Positions 10,279 to 18,343 of a stretch of 64,000 nt of DNA are shown one piece after another. A program made the translations under genes and the position numbers. A model generated the notes under the pieces. It did no database searches and was not told the origin of the DNA. It worked only from the letters and a program-made list of their open reading frames with translations. The stretch is from JAAOIF01 sp965206195 (GTDB taxonomy: Bacteria; Pseudomonadota; Gammaproteobacteria; PS1; Pseudothioglobaceae). Where the stretch lies: NCBI GenBank assembly GCA_965206195.1, contig CBDBIZ010000011.1, forward strand, positions 806,001 through 870,000. Reading direction: 5' to 3'. Each line of letters begins with the position of its first letter. The first letter of the stretch is position 1.

Positions 10279-10310
10279 CAAAAACACCTGTTTTGGCGGG
10301 TGTTTTTTTA
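10279..10310 (+). terminator. Rho-independent terminator after beta-helix gene
   Basis: AAAACACC at 10281-10288 pairs with GGTGTTTT at 10299-10306 around a 10-base loop, followed by a T run. It lies 40 bp after the stop of the beta-helix protein gene. Confidence 0.8.
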
Positions 10311-10345
10311 AACTTTAACAAATAATAATTTATAAGGAATCAACA

Positions 10346-11027
10346 ATGAAAAATAACCAATCTTACCGCGGGAAATCGTCATCTTAGCGTTATCGCTTAA
10401 TGTAACTACAGAGCAGCTGGGTGATGGGTAAATAACTGCCAAAATTCCCACCAGGGACTATGGCGTGGAATACACGCATCCCATTAATTCGGTGCTAAGC
10501 GTGGGTTTTGGGGTGAGTAAATTTAGCAAAAGCGACTCTGTTGATGAGGATGGTATTGATTATAAGGCGATATTGATTTCCAAAGTGCCTCTATTATTGC
10601 CAATTATCACCCATGGGAAAATGGCTTTCGCTTACGTACTGGTGCTTATTACAACAATAAGGTTGACTTGTCAGCCAGTGGCAATGATTTTGACGACATT
10701 GGCAATGGTGATTTTACTGGTGCAAATGTTAGTATTAACGGCGAATTGAGCTTTCAGAAATTTGCCCCTTATACTGGTATTGGCTACGGCTCTGAGCCAA
10801 TTGGTGATAATAACCTGTTTTTTGACCTTAATATAGGGGTAATAAGAAGCCCTGTTAAAGCACAATTATCAGGCACTTGTCTTATTGGCGGTGTTGCCGA
10901 TGCAGATGTATGTACAACGCAGAATTTTAATGGTGAATTAGCAAACGAACAAAACAACCTTACTGATGATGTTGATGACCTTGATTTTTATTCTGTCATC
11001 TTCCTAGGCTTGAGTTATCGTTTTTAA
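10346..11027 (+). pseudogene. Outer-membrane beta-barrel protein, frameshifted
   Basis: A ribosome site (AAGGAATCAACA) precedes ATG 10346, but the frame stops after 13 codons. Barrel-like protein then resumes: GVEYTHPINSVLSVGFGVSK from about 10457, a second shift near 10567-10572, and continuing with DFQSASIIANYHPWENGFRL to the end at 11027. The pattern of alternating strands, GIGYGSEP and the terminal SYRF with final Phe matches small eight-strand outer-membrane barrels (OmpW/opacity type). It followed the lipoprotein and beta-helix genes in the same direction. Two or more frameshifts make it a pseudogene; only the last 119 codons remain open. Confidence 0.7.
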
Positions 11028-11093
11028 ATCAAAATGACGGCACAGGTGCTATGAATAATCTTTGTAGCACCTCTGAGCAACAAGCACAAAGCT

Positions 11094-11145
11094 CAAAGCA
11101 AGGATTAGGGACGGCTGTTGTTTGCCGCCTCTAGCCTTGCTTTTG
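11094..11145. repeat. Long imperfect hairpin
   Basis: The left arm begins CAAAGCAAGG and ends CGGC; the right arm begins GCCG and ends CCTTGCTTTTG, giving about 20 paired bases per arm with a few mismatches and a 7-8 base loop (TGTTGTTT). It is not followed by a clear T run, so it is a weak terminator candidate; it could also be a palindromic repeat or a structured RNA. Confidence 0.5.
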
Positions 11146-11366
11146 AAGAAATGCTTTTCTCTCTTAGAGGCACGTAAAAGCGTAAAAAGGAATGCTACCT
11201 TTTTTTAAAATCAACTTGAAAGCCTTGCTTCTGAACCCATTCATTGAGGCGCCGGGCTTATCAATTTTTTGCTGTTTTTCCTCGCTCTCAAACACCTGCT
11301 TGGGGATACGTTTAAAATAATTTGAAAAATAAGGATGAAATATTTACAATGTAAATTAAATGTAAT

Positions 11367-11376
11367 GAGACCTTTG
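11367..11376 (+). repeat. GAGACCTTTG-type dispersed repeat, copy 1
   Basis: The ten-base core GAGACCTTTG, followed by CATAAT, 25 bp before the IS1595-type element. It shares the core and a preceding T with the copies at 34513 and 63601. Confidence 0.45.
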
Positions 11377-11401
11377 CATAATTATGAAAAAAATAATAAA
11401 A

Positions 11402-12142
11402 GGTTCATGACAACTTAAGCATGTTTAAAACCATGTTAAAGTATTGTTATGAAAGCAGAAAATAGGTATGTAAATCGTTTCCGTATTTCGGAGAAGAAAT
11501 TTAGAGAAATAATTAAGTGTTTTTCTATTGATTTGAACGCAGTTCAGATTAAGGAATTAACAGGGTTAAGCAGACAAACAATTAATAAATATTTGACCGC
11601 TATTAGACTTAGAATTGTAAAGTTATCTCAACTTCAATCTGTCCCACTAGTAGGACAGATTGAATTTGATGAAGGCTACTTTGGCGCTCGACGCATCCGC
11701 GGAAAACGCGGTCGTGGCGCCTTAGGTAAAACCATTGTTTTTGGCTTGTTAAAATGAGGCGATAAGGTCTATACCAAAATTGTATCAAACTGTAAGAGCA
11801 CCACCCTACAAGGGATTATCAAGGGTAAGACTGGCATCGATAGTGTTATTCATTCTGATGGGTGGCGAGGGTATAATGGACTTGTATATTTTGGCCGTAA
11901 GAAGCATTTTAGAGTGCATCGTGGTAAGGATGAATTTGCTCGTGGTAATGCACATATTAATGGTAATAGAATCATTTTGGGGTTACGCTAAAATAAGACT
12001 AATAAAATTTAAGGGAATGAATAAAAATATGTTTAATTTGCACCTTAAAGAATGTGAATTTAGATTCAATAATCGCAAGCAAAATCTTTATAATATTTTG
12101 CTTGAAATATTCAAAAAAAAGCCGCTTAAGTTGTCATGACCC
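11402..12142 (+). mobile_element. IS1595-family (IS1016-like) insertion sequence, inactive
   Basis: A complete element of 741 bp bounded by 19-bp terminal inverted repeats with one mismatch: GGTTCATGACAACTTAAGC at 11402-11420 and the reverse complement of GCTTAAGTTGTCATGACCC at 12124-12142. It is flanked by an identical 8-bp direct repeat, TAATAAAA, at 11394-11401 and 12143-12150; 8 bp is the target-duplication size known for IS1595. The length and ends fit the IS1016 group. The transposase inside is broken, so the element could move only with help in trans. A decayed relative lies at 22073-22250. Confidence 0.9.
11449..12139 (+). pseudogene. IS1595-type DDE transposase, broken
   Basis: The first frame (ATG 11449, 102 codons) contains a helix-turn-helix (LTGLSRQTINKYLTAIRL) and the start of the DDE domain (GQIEFDEGYFGARR). 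A TGA at 11756-11758 interrupts it; the same frame then continues with the second catalytic region (SVIHSDGWRGYNGL). A shift near 11965 leads to the third (ESFWGYAKIRLIKF) and to the end (FRFNNRKQNLYNILLEIF). One nonsense codon and one frameshift thus separate the three catalytic acidic residues. The coding end runs into the right inverted repeat, as usual for small IS1016 elements. Confidence 0.85.
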
Positions 12143-12143
12143 T

Positions 12144-12426
12144 AATAAAATAGAAACAAAAGAAGATCTGGCATTTATTCAGGCAATTGAAGATGGGGAA
12201 TATGAAAAAATACCTATTGATGAGTTTGAAAAACAGAAAGAGTTTTATACACAAATTTGTACAAAATACGATTAAAAAATTAACCAAGAAAAAAGTCTAT
12301 TCTATACGGCTAATAGAAAATGATGTTGAAAGCATTAAAGTAATTGCCATGCAAAAAGGTATGCCGTATCAAAGTCTTGTTTCTTCAATTATTCATCAAG
12401 TAGCAACCAAACAAATTAGGGTTTAA
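12144..12426 (+). pseudogene. CopG/BrnA-like antitoxin, split by IS and frameshift
   Basis: Two overlapping frames together read as one small protein: EDLAFIQAIEDGEYEKIP and FEKQKEFYTQICT, then after a shift near 12260 NTIKKLTKKKVYSIRLIEND and IAMQKGMPYQSLVSSIIHQV. The order acidic N-terminus followed by a ribbon-helix-helix ending in MPYQSLVSSIIH is typical of CopG-like antitoxins. Joining across the insertion sequence restores an open frame from ATG 11365 into this gene, so the element inserted near its 5-prime end. No partner toxin is seen. Non-functional as it stands. Confidence 0.6.
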
Positions 12427-12459
12427 TTATTAAACACCAATTGATTGTACTGGGTTTGT

Positions 12460-12654
12460 CTATAACGCACTAATCATCGCTACTGCATCACAGCCGGCAT
12501 CAACAGCTTGCTGTTGATTATTGAAGTTAACGCCACCAATCCCGACAATAGACAGGGTTAATTGCTGTTGTGCTTGTTTGACAACACCCAATGAACAAGC
12601 TACCGCTTCAGGCTTGGTTGTGGATGGAAATAGCACGCTAAATGCAACATAGTC
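12460..12654 (-). pseudogene. thiE 3-prime fragment (second copy)
   Basis: On the minus strand the fragment reads DYVAFSVLFPSTTKPEAVAC and later SIVGIGGVNF and AGCDAVAMISAL then stop. It matches the last third of the intact ThiE at 13961-14608 (DYVAFGALFPSSTKPNTVLC, IPIVGIGGINF, AGCDAVAMISAL). Homology stops abruptly at the Asp of DYVAF, 12654, about 18 bp before addA-like sequence begins on the other strand. It lacks a start and the N-terminal two thirds. Nucleotide divergence from the intact copy is considerable. Confidence 0.85.
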
Positions 12655-12671
12655 TGTCTCACATTGTTGTG

Positions 12672-14028
12672 TATTGTGGGCTGGTTTTGGATGATTTATT
12701 GGTATTTTCTAAGGATGATGAACGCATTATTTATCAGCAATTAAGCGACCTAGAGCTATTGGCAAAACTCAGTGATGATGGACAAAAAAGAGCACAACAT
12801 TTGCATCATTGTTTAAGCGATGTTTTGGACAATCAAGGGCGATTTCATTTTGTAGAATTACTCAGTCATGCGTTGCAACAACTGGGTATTAGCACCAATT
12901 TGTCGCCCACAGAGGTAATGATTAAAGATCAATTTTTGCAAATTATTAGCGATTGCGAACAGCAGCAATTACTTAATATTGAAACCATTGATGCGAAACT
13001 GGACGATTTGTATGCACCAAGCGTACAGGCGCAGGTGAAATTAATGACTATTCATCAGGCCAAAGGCTTGGAATTTGATACGGTAATCATACTTGGCTTA
13101 GGCAGGTTGTCGCGTGGTGATGACACGATGATGATGCACATCAAAGAATTTGCCGACCAATCTCTATTATTAGCACCGATTAAATCAACGTTCGAACAAA
13201 AGCAAAACAACACTTATTGAGTATTTGAAATTTATTGAGGCTGAACAAAATAAATTTGAAACCATGCGCCTGTTATATGTAGCAATGACACGTGCTAAGC
13301 GGCACTTGCATTTACTCGGTGCGGTTAATCAATCGGGCAATACTCATGCAAAAAGTCTGTTGGCTTTGCTGATTGAGTTTTATCAATATGATTTTGAACA
13401 ACTGCCAGTTACTGAAACTTTGGATGAAACCACCCCAGCAGCACCAAAATTACAACGCATTAAACACCTTAAAACACCTGTGAAAAAAGCACAAACTGAG
13501 GGTGAGTTTTGCGAATCTCAACAAAATTTTGAACGGCTGTTTAAAAGCCTACTGGGCACTTTACTACATCAATATTATGAGCTTGGCTTGTTTACCCCAA
13601 GCGTTACCAATGTTAAAGCCAGATTAGCGCAAATTGGTACCTCAAGTGCTGATATTGACAAATATCAAAATTTTATTTTTAAATTGCTAAATAATACCAA
13701 AAATGATGTGCAATTTAATTGGTTGTTTAAAAATCGCCCTTCAACTTTGAGCGAAGCACAATTTGTTGTAGCTGACGGGACAATTATCGTGATTGACAGG
13801 TTGTTTATTGAGGATGATATTTTGTGGATTATTGATTTTAAAACTGCTGAGCTAGCAACTGATGAGACGCTTGAGCAATTTGTTAGCAGACAACAATCAC
13901 AACATGCTAAGCAGTTGTTATTTTATAAACAGACATTAGCACAAATTTATGACAATCACATTAGGTGTGCGTTGTATTGTCCTGCAGTGAGTCAGCTGAT
14001 TGAGTTGGACTTTTCCACAGCGCACTGA
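12672..14028 (+). pseudogene. addA C-terminal fragment (second copy), frameshifted
   Basis: Matches the intact helicase-nuclease at 213-3419 from about its residue 617 to the end: CGLVLDDLLVF, IIYQQLSDLELL, MTIHQAKGLEFDTVI, LYVAMTRAKRHL, WIIDFKTAEL and ALYCPAVSQLIEL. The N-terminal helicase half with Walker A and B is absent. One extra base near 13215-13220 (after NNTY) breaks the frame. Both stops and truncation make it non-functional. Its end overlaps the last 68 bp of the intact thiE on the opposite strand, the likely ancestral addA-thiE arrangement. Confidence 0.9.
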
Positions 14029-14608
14029 TCATTGCCACCGCGTCACAACCTGCGTTAAATGCGAATTGTTGATTGAAAAAATTAATACCGCCAATGCCAA
14101 CAATCGGGATATTGAGTACTTGCTTGGCTTGGATGATAGTGTCTAGCGAGCATAATACGGTATTAGGTTTGGTGCTTGAGGGGAAAAGCGCGCCAAAGGC
14201 GACATAATCTGCACCTAAATTTTGTGCTTGTTTGGCAAGATTAATATCATCATAACAAGACATACCAATCACAGCATCATCACCCAATTGCTTACGAGCG
14301 TACCCAATTGTGTTATCATTTTTGCCCAAATGCACACCATCAGCGCCTACTTTTTCAGCCAGGTTAATATCATCATTGATGATAAATAAAGTATCATGCC
14401 TTAAGCACAGTTGTTGTAATTGTTTGGCTTCACCTAGTTTGATGAGCGCATCAGGTATTTTGCGCCGGTATTGTAAGATGTTAATTTGGCTGTCGCTAAT
14501 GATTTGCCCAGCGATGTCCAAGTGCAACACTTGATTAGGTGTAATGGCGTAGATACCTTGCAGACGCGCGCCAATGTTTTTATTTTTTTTTACAATTTTT
14601 TTAATCAT
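13961..14608 (-). CDS. thiE: Thiamine-phosphate synthase
   Basis: A 215-residue TIM-barrel enzyme that joins the pyrimidine and thiazole halves of thiamine to give thiamine phosphate. Recognisable family segments: LQGIYAITP near the N-terminus, ILQYRRK (pyrophosphate-contact strand), LFIINDDINLA, ADGVHLGKNDN, GADYVAFGALFPSSTK and VGIGGIN with AGCDAVAMISALW near the end. The length matches the family. The ATG at 14608 shares its bases with the divergent lptC start. The C-terminus runs about 20 residues past the usual end, into the addA fragment. Confidence 0.88.
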   Translation of the reverse strand: MIKKIVKKNKNIGARLQGIYAITPNQVLHLDIAGQIISDSQINILQYRRKIPDALIKLGEAKQLQQLCLRHDTLFIINDDINLAEKVGADGVHLGKNDNTIGYARKQLGDDAVIGMSCYDDINLAKQAQNLGADYVAFGALFPSSTKPNTVLCSLDTIIQAKQVLNIPIVGIGGINFFNQQFAFNAGCDAVAMISALWKSPTQSADSLQDNTTHT

Positions 14609-15545
14609 GAGTTTTCAGCTAAGACAAAACCCGTCAGTTATTGCCGCTATTATAGCAATCATCGGCATTGTATGGCTTTTGATACAAGGTTTATCACAAG
14701 ACGAAAATGATACCTCATTAGACAATACGCTACCGACCACGAACGTATCGTATGTAGAAAAAATTAATAACTTTTCTTTGCAGGAATTTGATGACAAGCA
14801 ACAAGTATCACATCTTATTAAAGCCAAATACTATCTAAATTTTAAAGATAAGCCTGCTGTATTGTTGAGTCCAGAAGTTATTACTTATGATAATAAAGGT
14901 GATGAGAATTATACACTCGCCTCGCAACGTGGTAATTATTTTGAGAATGGCGACATTAGGTTTTCTGGCAAGGTTGATATTCGTTCTGGTAATGGTATTA
15001 CGCATAAATTGCAGACGCAAACACTGCTGGTTGACGCCAAAACAAAAAGTTTAATTAGCCGTAAAAAAGTAACTTATTTGGGCAAGGGCGTTAAGATTAT
15101 TGCCCAAGGTATGCACATGAAACCTCAGGAAGATAAAATGAAATTACTTGGCAACACGCGCATTATGCAAGGCAATGGCCAAAAAATACTAACCAAAGAC
15201 CTCTACATTGACGAATCAAATAAGAAAAAGCACTATTATTCTAAAAATAAAGCCACCTATTTATCCACAAGTAATACGATTTACGCACAGGCAGTACACG
15301 TAGATATGCGTGATAAGTTGGTACAATTATTAGGCAAGGTTAAAATTTTGCAAGATTCAGGCTCTAAGATTAATACTAAAAATTTGATAGTAAACCAGGC
15401 GCCGGGCAACGAAACTTATCACACCAAAAACAAGATTCATTACCAAGCAAAGACGACCAACGTTTACGCCAAAGGCGGTATGCGTTATGATGTTAAAAAT
15501 CAAAAAATCAAACTAATTGGTGGCGTTGTTGCACGTTATGAATAA
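14607..15545 (+). CDS. lptC: Lipopolysaccharide export protein LptC, long form
   Basis: One N-terminal membrane helix (about residues 10-28, SVIAAIIAIIGIVWLLIQG) followed by a periplasmic beta-jellyroll of OstA/LptA type. LptC sits in the inner membrane and passes LPS from LptBFG to LptA. At 312 residues it is longer than the usual about 190: repeated strand motifs (NTRIMQGNGQKILTKDLYID, GKVKILQDSGSKINTKNLIV) suggest a second jellyroll added at the C-terminus. The start at 14607 is chosen because the helix follows it directly; a longer open frame begins at 14574. It overlaps lptA by 8 bp. Confidence 0.75.
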   Translation: MSFQLRQNPSVIAAIIAIIGIVWLLIQGLSQDENDTSLDNTLPTTNVSYVEKINNFSLQEFDDKQQVSHLIKAKYYLNFKDKPAVLLSPEVITYDNKGDENYTLASQRGNYFENGDIRFSGKVDIRSGNGITHKLQTQTLLVDAKTKSLISRKKVTYLGKGVKIIAQGMHMKPQEDKMKLLGNTRIMQGNGQKILTKDLYIDESNKKKHYYSKNKATYLSTSNTIYAQAVHVDMRDKLVQLLGKVKILQDSGSKINTKNLIVNQAPGNETYHTKNKIHYQAKTTNVYAKGGMRYDVKNQKIKLIGGVVARYE

Positions 15546-16023
15546 GTTGTTTTTGATTGTTGCGGGCTTATTGTCGTTTGCAGTTTTTGCACTGCAGCAA
15601 GACGCGCAGCAACCAATTGAGATTAAAGCACATACTGTGTTGATTGATGAGCGTACAGGAGTAAGTATATATACAGGTAATGTTAAGGTTTCTCAGGGTT
15701 CATTGCGACTTAGCGCAGAAACTGTGCACGTGTTTAGTGTTAAAAATCAGGTGAATAAAATGATTGCCAAAGGCGACAAAAATAAGCGCGCTCACTATCA
15801 ACAAAACCAAGTTAATCAGCAACGCTTTATTGAGGCAAATGCTCTTAACATTACCTATTTAGTTGGGCAAGAATCGCTACATCTTAAAGGCAAAGCGCAC
15901 TTGATTCAGGGCTTTGACTCTTTCAGGGGGGACACATTGGATTATGACGTTAAAAACAATAAAATAGTTGCCAAACAATCTAAGGATGGCACGCAACGGG
16001 TTAAATTTAAGATTAAACTATAG
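15538..16023 (+). CDS. lptA: Lipopolysaccharide transport periplasmic protein LptA
   Basis: 161 residues from ATG 15538: a signal peptide (MNKLFLIVAGLLSFAVFA, cleavage before LQQD), then an OstA-type jellyroll with the phrases PIEIKAHTVLIDERTG, YTGNVKVSQGSLRLSAETV and RGDTLDYDVKNNKIVA. LptA bridges LptC and LptD across the periplasm during LPS export. The length fits the family. Its ATG overlaps the lptC stop, which indicates translational coupling. No lptB follows; the next gene is sat with its own promoter. Confidence 0.88.
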   Translation: MNKLFLIVAGLLSFAVFALQQDAQQPIEIKAHTVLIDERTGVSIYTGNVKVSQGSLRLSAETVHVFSVKNQVNKMIAKGDKNKRAHYQQNQVNQQRFIEANALNITYLVGQESLHLKGKAHLIQGFDSFRGDTLDYDVKNNKIVAKQSKDGTQRVKFKIKL

Positions 16024-16049
16024 TCATCTTTACAGATGTTTAAAAAAAA

Positions 16050-16078
16050 TTTACACAAAAAGTCGCTATCGGTATAAT
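16050..16078 (+). promoter_or_regulatory. Sigma-70-type promoter of sat
   Basis: TTTACA at 16050-16055 and a perfect TATAAT at 16073-16078 are separated by exactly 17 bp. Transcription would start about 25 bp before the ATG of sat, leaving a short leader with an AGGATAG ribosome site. Confidence 0.75.
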
Positions 16079-16110
16079 GCATCATTTTTTAAAATGAATA
16101 CAGGATAGCT

Positions 16111-17319
16111 ATGTCAAAATTAGTCCCGCCACACGGTAGCGACACCCTTAACCCACTTGCCTTAACAGGTGATGCGTTGAGCGCAGAATTAGCCAGAGCT
16201 CAATCTTTGCCCAAGATTATTTGTTCTTCTAGGGAACAAGGCGATGTTATTATGTTAGGTATTGGCGGTTTTAATCCACTAGGTGGTTTTATGGGCAAGG
16301 CTGATTGGCATGGCGTATGTGACAATATGACTATGGCGAATGGTCTATTTTGGCCAATTCCTGTTACCCTTTCAACCGATGATGAAGTGGTTAAAGCGGG
16401 TGACGAAGTGACTTTGGTGAGTGGCAAGCCTGGTGATATTATTGCCACGATGAATATTACTGAAAAATACACCATTGACAAAGACCATGAATGTGAAACG
16501 GTTTATAAAACTACCGAAGAGGCACATCCAGGCGTGGCAATGGTTAAGGCGCAGGGTAAATATAATTTGGCGGGCTCGATTAAAGTTTTATCAGGCGGCG
16601 GCTTTCCTGAGAAGTATGGTGACTTGTATATGACCCCAATGCAGACGCGTGCTTATTTTGATAATCAGGGCTGGTCAACTATTGCAGCTTTCCAAACACG
16701 TAACCCAATGCACCGTTCACACGAATATCTAGCAAAAATTGCCGTAGAAATTTGTGACGGGGTAATGATTCACTCAGTGTTGGGCGGTCTTAAAGTTGGC
16801 GATATTCCTGCCGACGTTCGCTCTGAGGCGATTGCTACTTTAATTGAAAATTACTTCGTCGACAACACCGTATTGCAATCAGGCTACCCATTAGACATGC
16901 GTTATGCTGGCCCTCGTGAAGCCTTATTACACGCATTATTCAGACAAAATTATGGCTGTTCGCACCTAATTGTTGGTCGCGACCATGCTGGTGTTGATGA
17001 CTATTATGGTCCGTTTGATGCGCATAATATTTTTGATGAGATTGCCGAAGATGCCTTGGTGACTCAACCACTTAAAATTGATTGGACTTTTTGGTGCCAT
17101 GGGTGTGGCGGTATGTCTAGTATGAAGACTTGTCCACATGAGGCAAAAGACCGTGTGTTATTATCAGGTACCAAAGTTCGTAAAATGCTCTCAGATGGAC
17201 AAGATTTACCTAAAGAGTTTAGTCGTCCTGAAGTCGCTAAAGTCTTACAAGCCTACTACGCTAGCATTAAAGATGAAGACAAAGTAGAAATTAAACTGAG
17301 CGGACATTCAGCTAAATAG
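16111..17319 (+). CDS. sat: ATP sulfurylase (dissimilatory)
   Basis: 402 residues of the single-subunit ATP-sulfurylase family. The nucleotide-binding motif QTRNPMHRSHE lies at about 195 and GRDHAGVDDYYGPFDA at about 290; a Cys-rich spot (WCHGCGGMSSMKTCPH) near 330 is typical of the dissimilatory forms. In sulfur oxidisers it works towards ATP: APS plus pyrophosphate gives ATP and sulfate, the substrate-level phosphorylation step of sulfite oxidation. The enzyme has its own strong promoter and stands 165 bp before aprM-aprB-aprA, the enzymes that make its APS. Confidence 0.95.
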   Translation: MSKLVPPHGSDTLNPLALTGDALSAELARAQSLPKIICSSREQGDVIMLGIGGFNPLGGFMGKADWHGVCDNMTMANGLFWPIPVTLSTDDEVVKAGDEVTLVSGKPGDIIATMNITEKYTIDKDHECETVYKTTEEAHPGVAMVKAQGKYNLAGSIKVLSGGGFPEKYGDLYMTPMQTRAYFDNQGWSTIAAFQTRNPMHRSHEYLAKIAVEICDGVMIHSVLGGLKVGDIPADVRSEAIATLIENYFVDNTVLQSGYPLDMRYAGPREALLHALFRQNYGCSHLIVGRDHAGVDDYYGPFDAHNIFDEIAEDALVTQPLKIDWTFWCHGCGGMSSMKTCPHEAKDRVLLSGTKVRKMLSDGQDLPKEFSRPEVAKVLQAYYASIKDEDKVEIKLSGHSAK

Positions 17320-17484
17320 GAAGTTATTTGGTTTTTTGTTATCAAGACACTTGTTATTAAGTATAATTATTGAATTTTTGGTATACGTGGACTATGTCAA
17401 AAGCAAGACAGAAGTTAAGAAAAACTATTGCAATAAGTGCTAACATTTTTTAAATGTGATTAATTAACCCCTAAGGAGGAAACG

Positions 17485-18306
17485 ATGGATATCACTCAAA
17501 CCCCAATTGTTGATTTGCCTACCGCGGCAATTTCTATCTCGTACGATACAATGCAAATCTTTGTTGTTGTCATGGTTGCACTGGTCATTGTCATGACAAT
17601 TATTGATGTCATACATAAGAAAAGCATAAAATGGTTTAATGCCAATGCTGCTGAGGGAAAAAAGAATGCAACCAATGAGTTAAGTGCTGGCGACAAAATG
17701 GGTATTGTGGCAAAAACGGTTGTAGAAGATGTGGTTTTATCGGGTGAATTTTGTAATTTCAAACGCAGACTCGCACACCTTCTTACTATGTATGGCTTTA
17801 TTTTATTTAATGTCATGACTGCAATTATCATTTTTAGTGAAGGCGAAAGTGCATTGATGGCGCAACTTTGGCATTTAGGTGCAATCATGTTAGCAGTTGG
17901 CGGCTGGTGGTTCTGGTTATTCATTAGAGTAGATGTTGCGGCTGGGGGTAACAAATGGTACAACATTGACCGTATGGACATGTTTAGCATCTCACTGATT
18001 GCCACTTCTACTTTTGCGCTAATTTGGTCATACACCAATGGTGGCACTATTAGCTTCGTATTGTTCGTATTATCTGCTATTTCACTGTTTGGCGGCGTAT
18101 TGTGGTCTAAGTTTGCACACATGTTCTTTAAGCCATTTGCAGCATATGACAAGCGCATAACTGAGGCGGACGGCTCATACATGAACTTACCAACCATCAC
18201 TAGAGATGATCCTGAGCAACGTGCTAGGCACTCTATGGAGCTATTGGTTGATGCGCCAATGGATATGGGGCTTGGTATTAAACGTGAAAAGCCGAACCAC
18301 TACTAA
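17485..18306 (+). CDS. aprM: AprM, membrane anchor of APS reductase
   Basis: 273 residues with several hydrophobic helices (about 23-45, 103-122, 132-150, 168-190, 192-212). Position directly before aprB and aprA and the conserved HLLTMYGF-type segment identify it as AprM, the proposed membrane partner that passes electrons from AprBA to the quinone pool in sulfur oxidisers lacking QmoABC. A strong ribosome site (AAGGAGGAAACG) precedes the ATG. Its electron-transfer role is known only by inference for the family. It lies 37 bp before aprB. Confidence 0.88.
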   Translation: MDITQTPIVDLPTAAISISYDTMQIFVVVMVALVIVMTIIDVIHKKSIKWFNANAAEGKKNATNELSAGDKMGIVAKTVVEDVVLSGEFCNFKRRLAHLLTMYGFILFNVMTAIIIFSEGESALMAQLWHLGAIMLAVGGWWFWLFIRVDVAAGGNKWYNIDRMDMFSISLIATSTFALIWSYTNGGTISFVLFVLSAISLFGGVLWSKFAHMFFKPFAAYDKRITEADGSYMNLPTITRDDPEQRARHSMELLVDAPMDMGLGIKREKPNHY

Positions 18307-18343
18307 ATTTTATTTAATTAACTTATAAAGAGAGGAGAATACT

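Larger units (their letters stand above)
11028..11401. other. Intergenic stretch with hairpin and gene debris
   Basis: No intact gene seen. Just after the barrel pseudogene, plus-strand codons spell GTGAMNNLCSTS, faintly like the NDLCSNTD tail of the beta-helix protein. On the minus strand near 11210-11330 short open pieces (FESEEKQQKIDKPGA, then in another frame LNEWVQKQGFQVDF) look like remains of a coding region that was not recognised. The stretch ends in the target site of the IS1595-type element. Confidence 0.4.
11394..12150. repeat. 8-bp target-site duplication TAATAAAA
   Basis: The same 8 bases occur at 11394-11401 and 12143-12150, directly outside the two ends of the insertion sequence. 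Their identity shows that the ends have not recombined and dates the insertion as later than the surrounding decay. Confidence 0.9.

Noticed and set aside
17341..17370. TATAAT at 17362 as an aprM promoter
   Set aside because: No convincing -35 sequence at a suitable distance; the region is AT-rich and such hexamers are expected.
17496..18200. A 234-codon open frame opposite aprM
   Set aside because: It is the mirror of a well-supported membrane protein gene; its composition follows from the hydrophobic codons of aprM.
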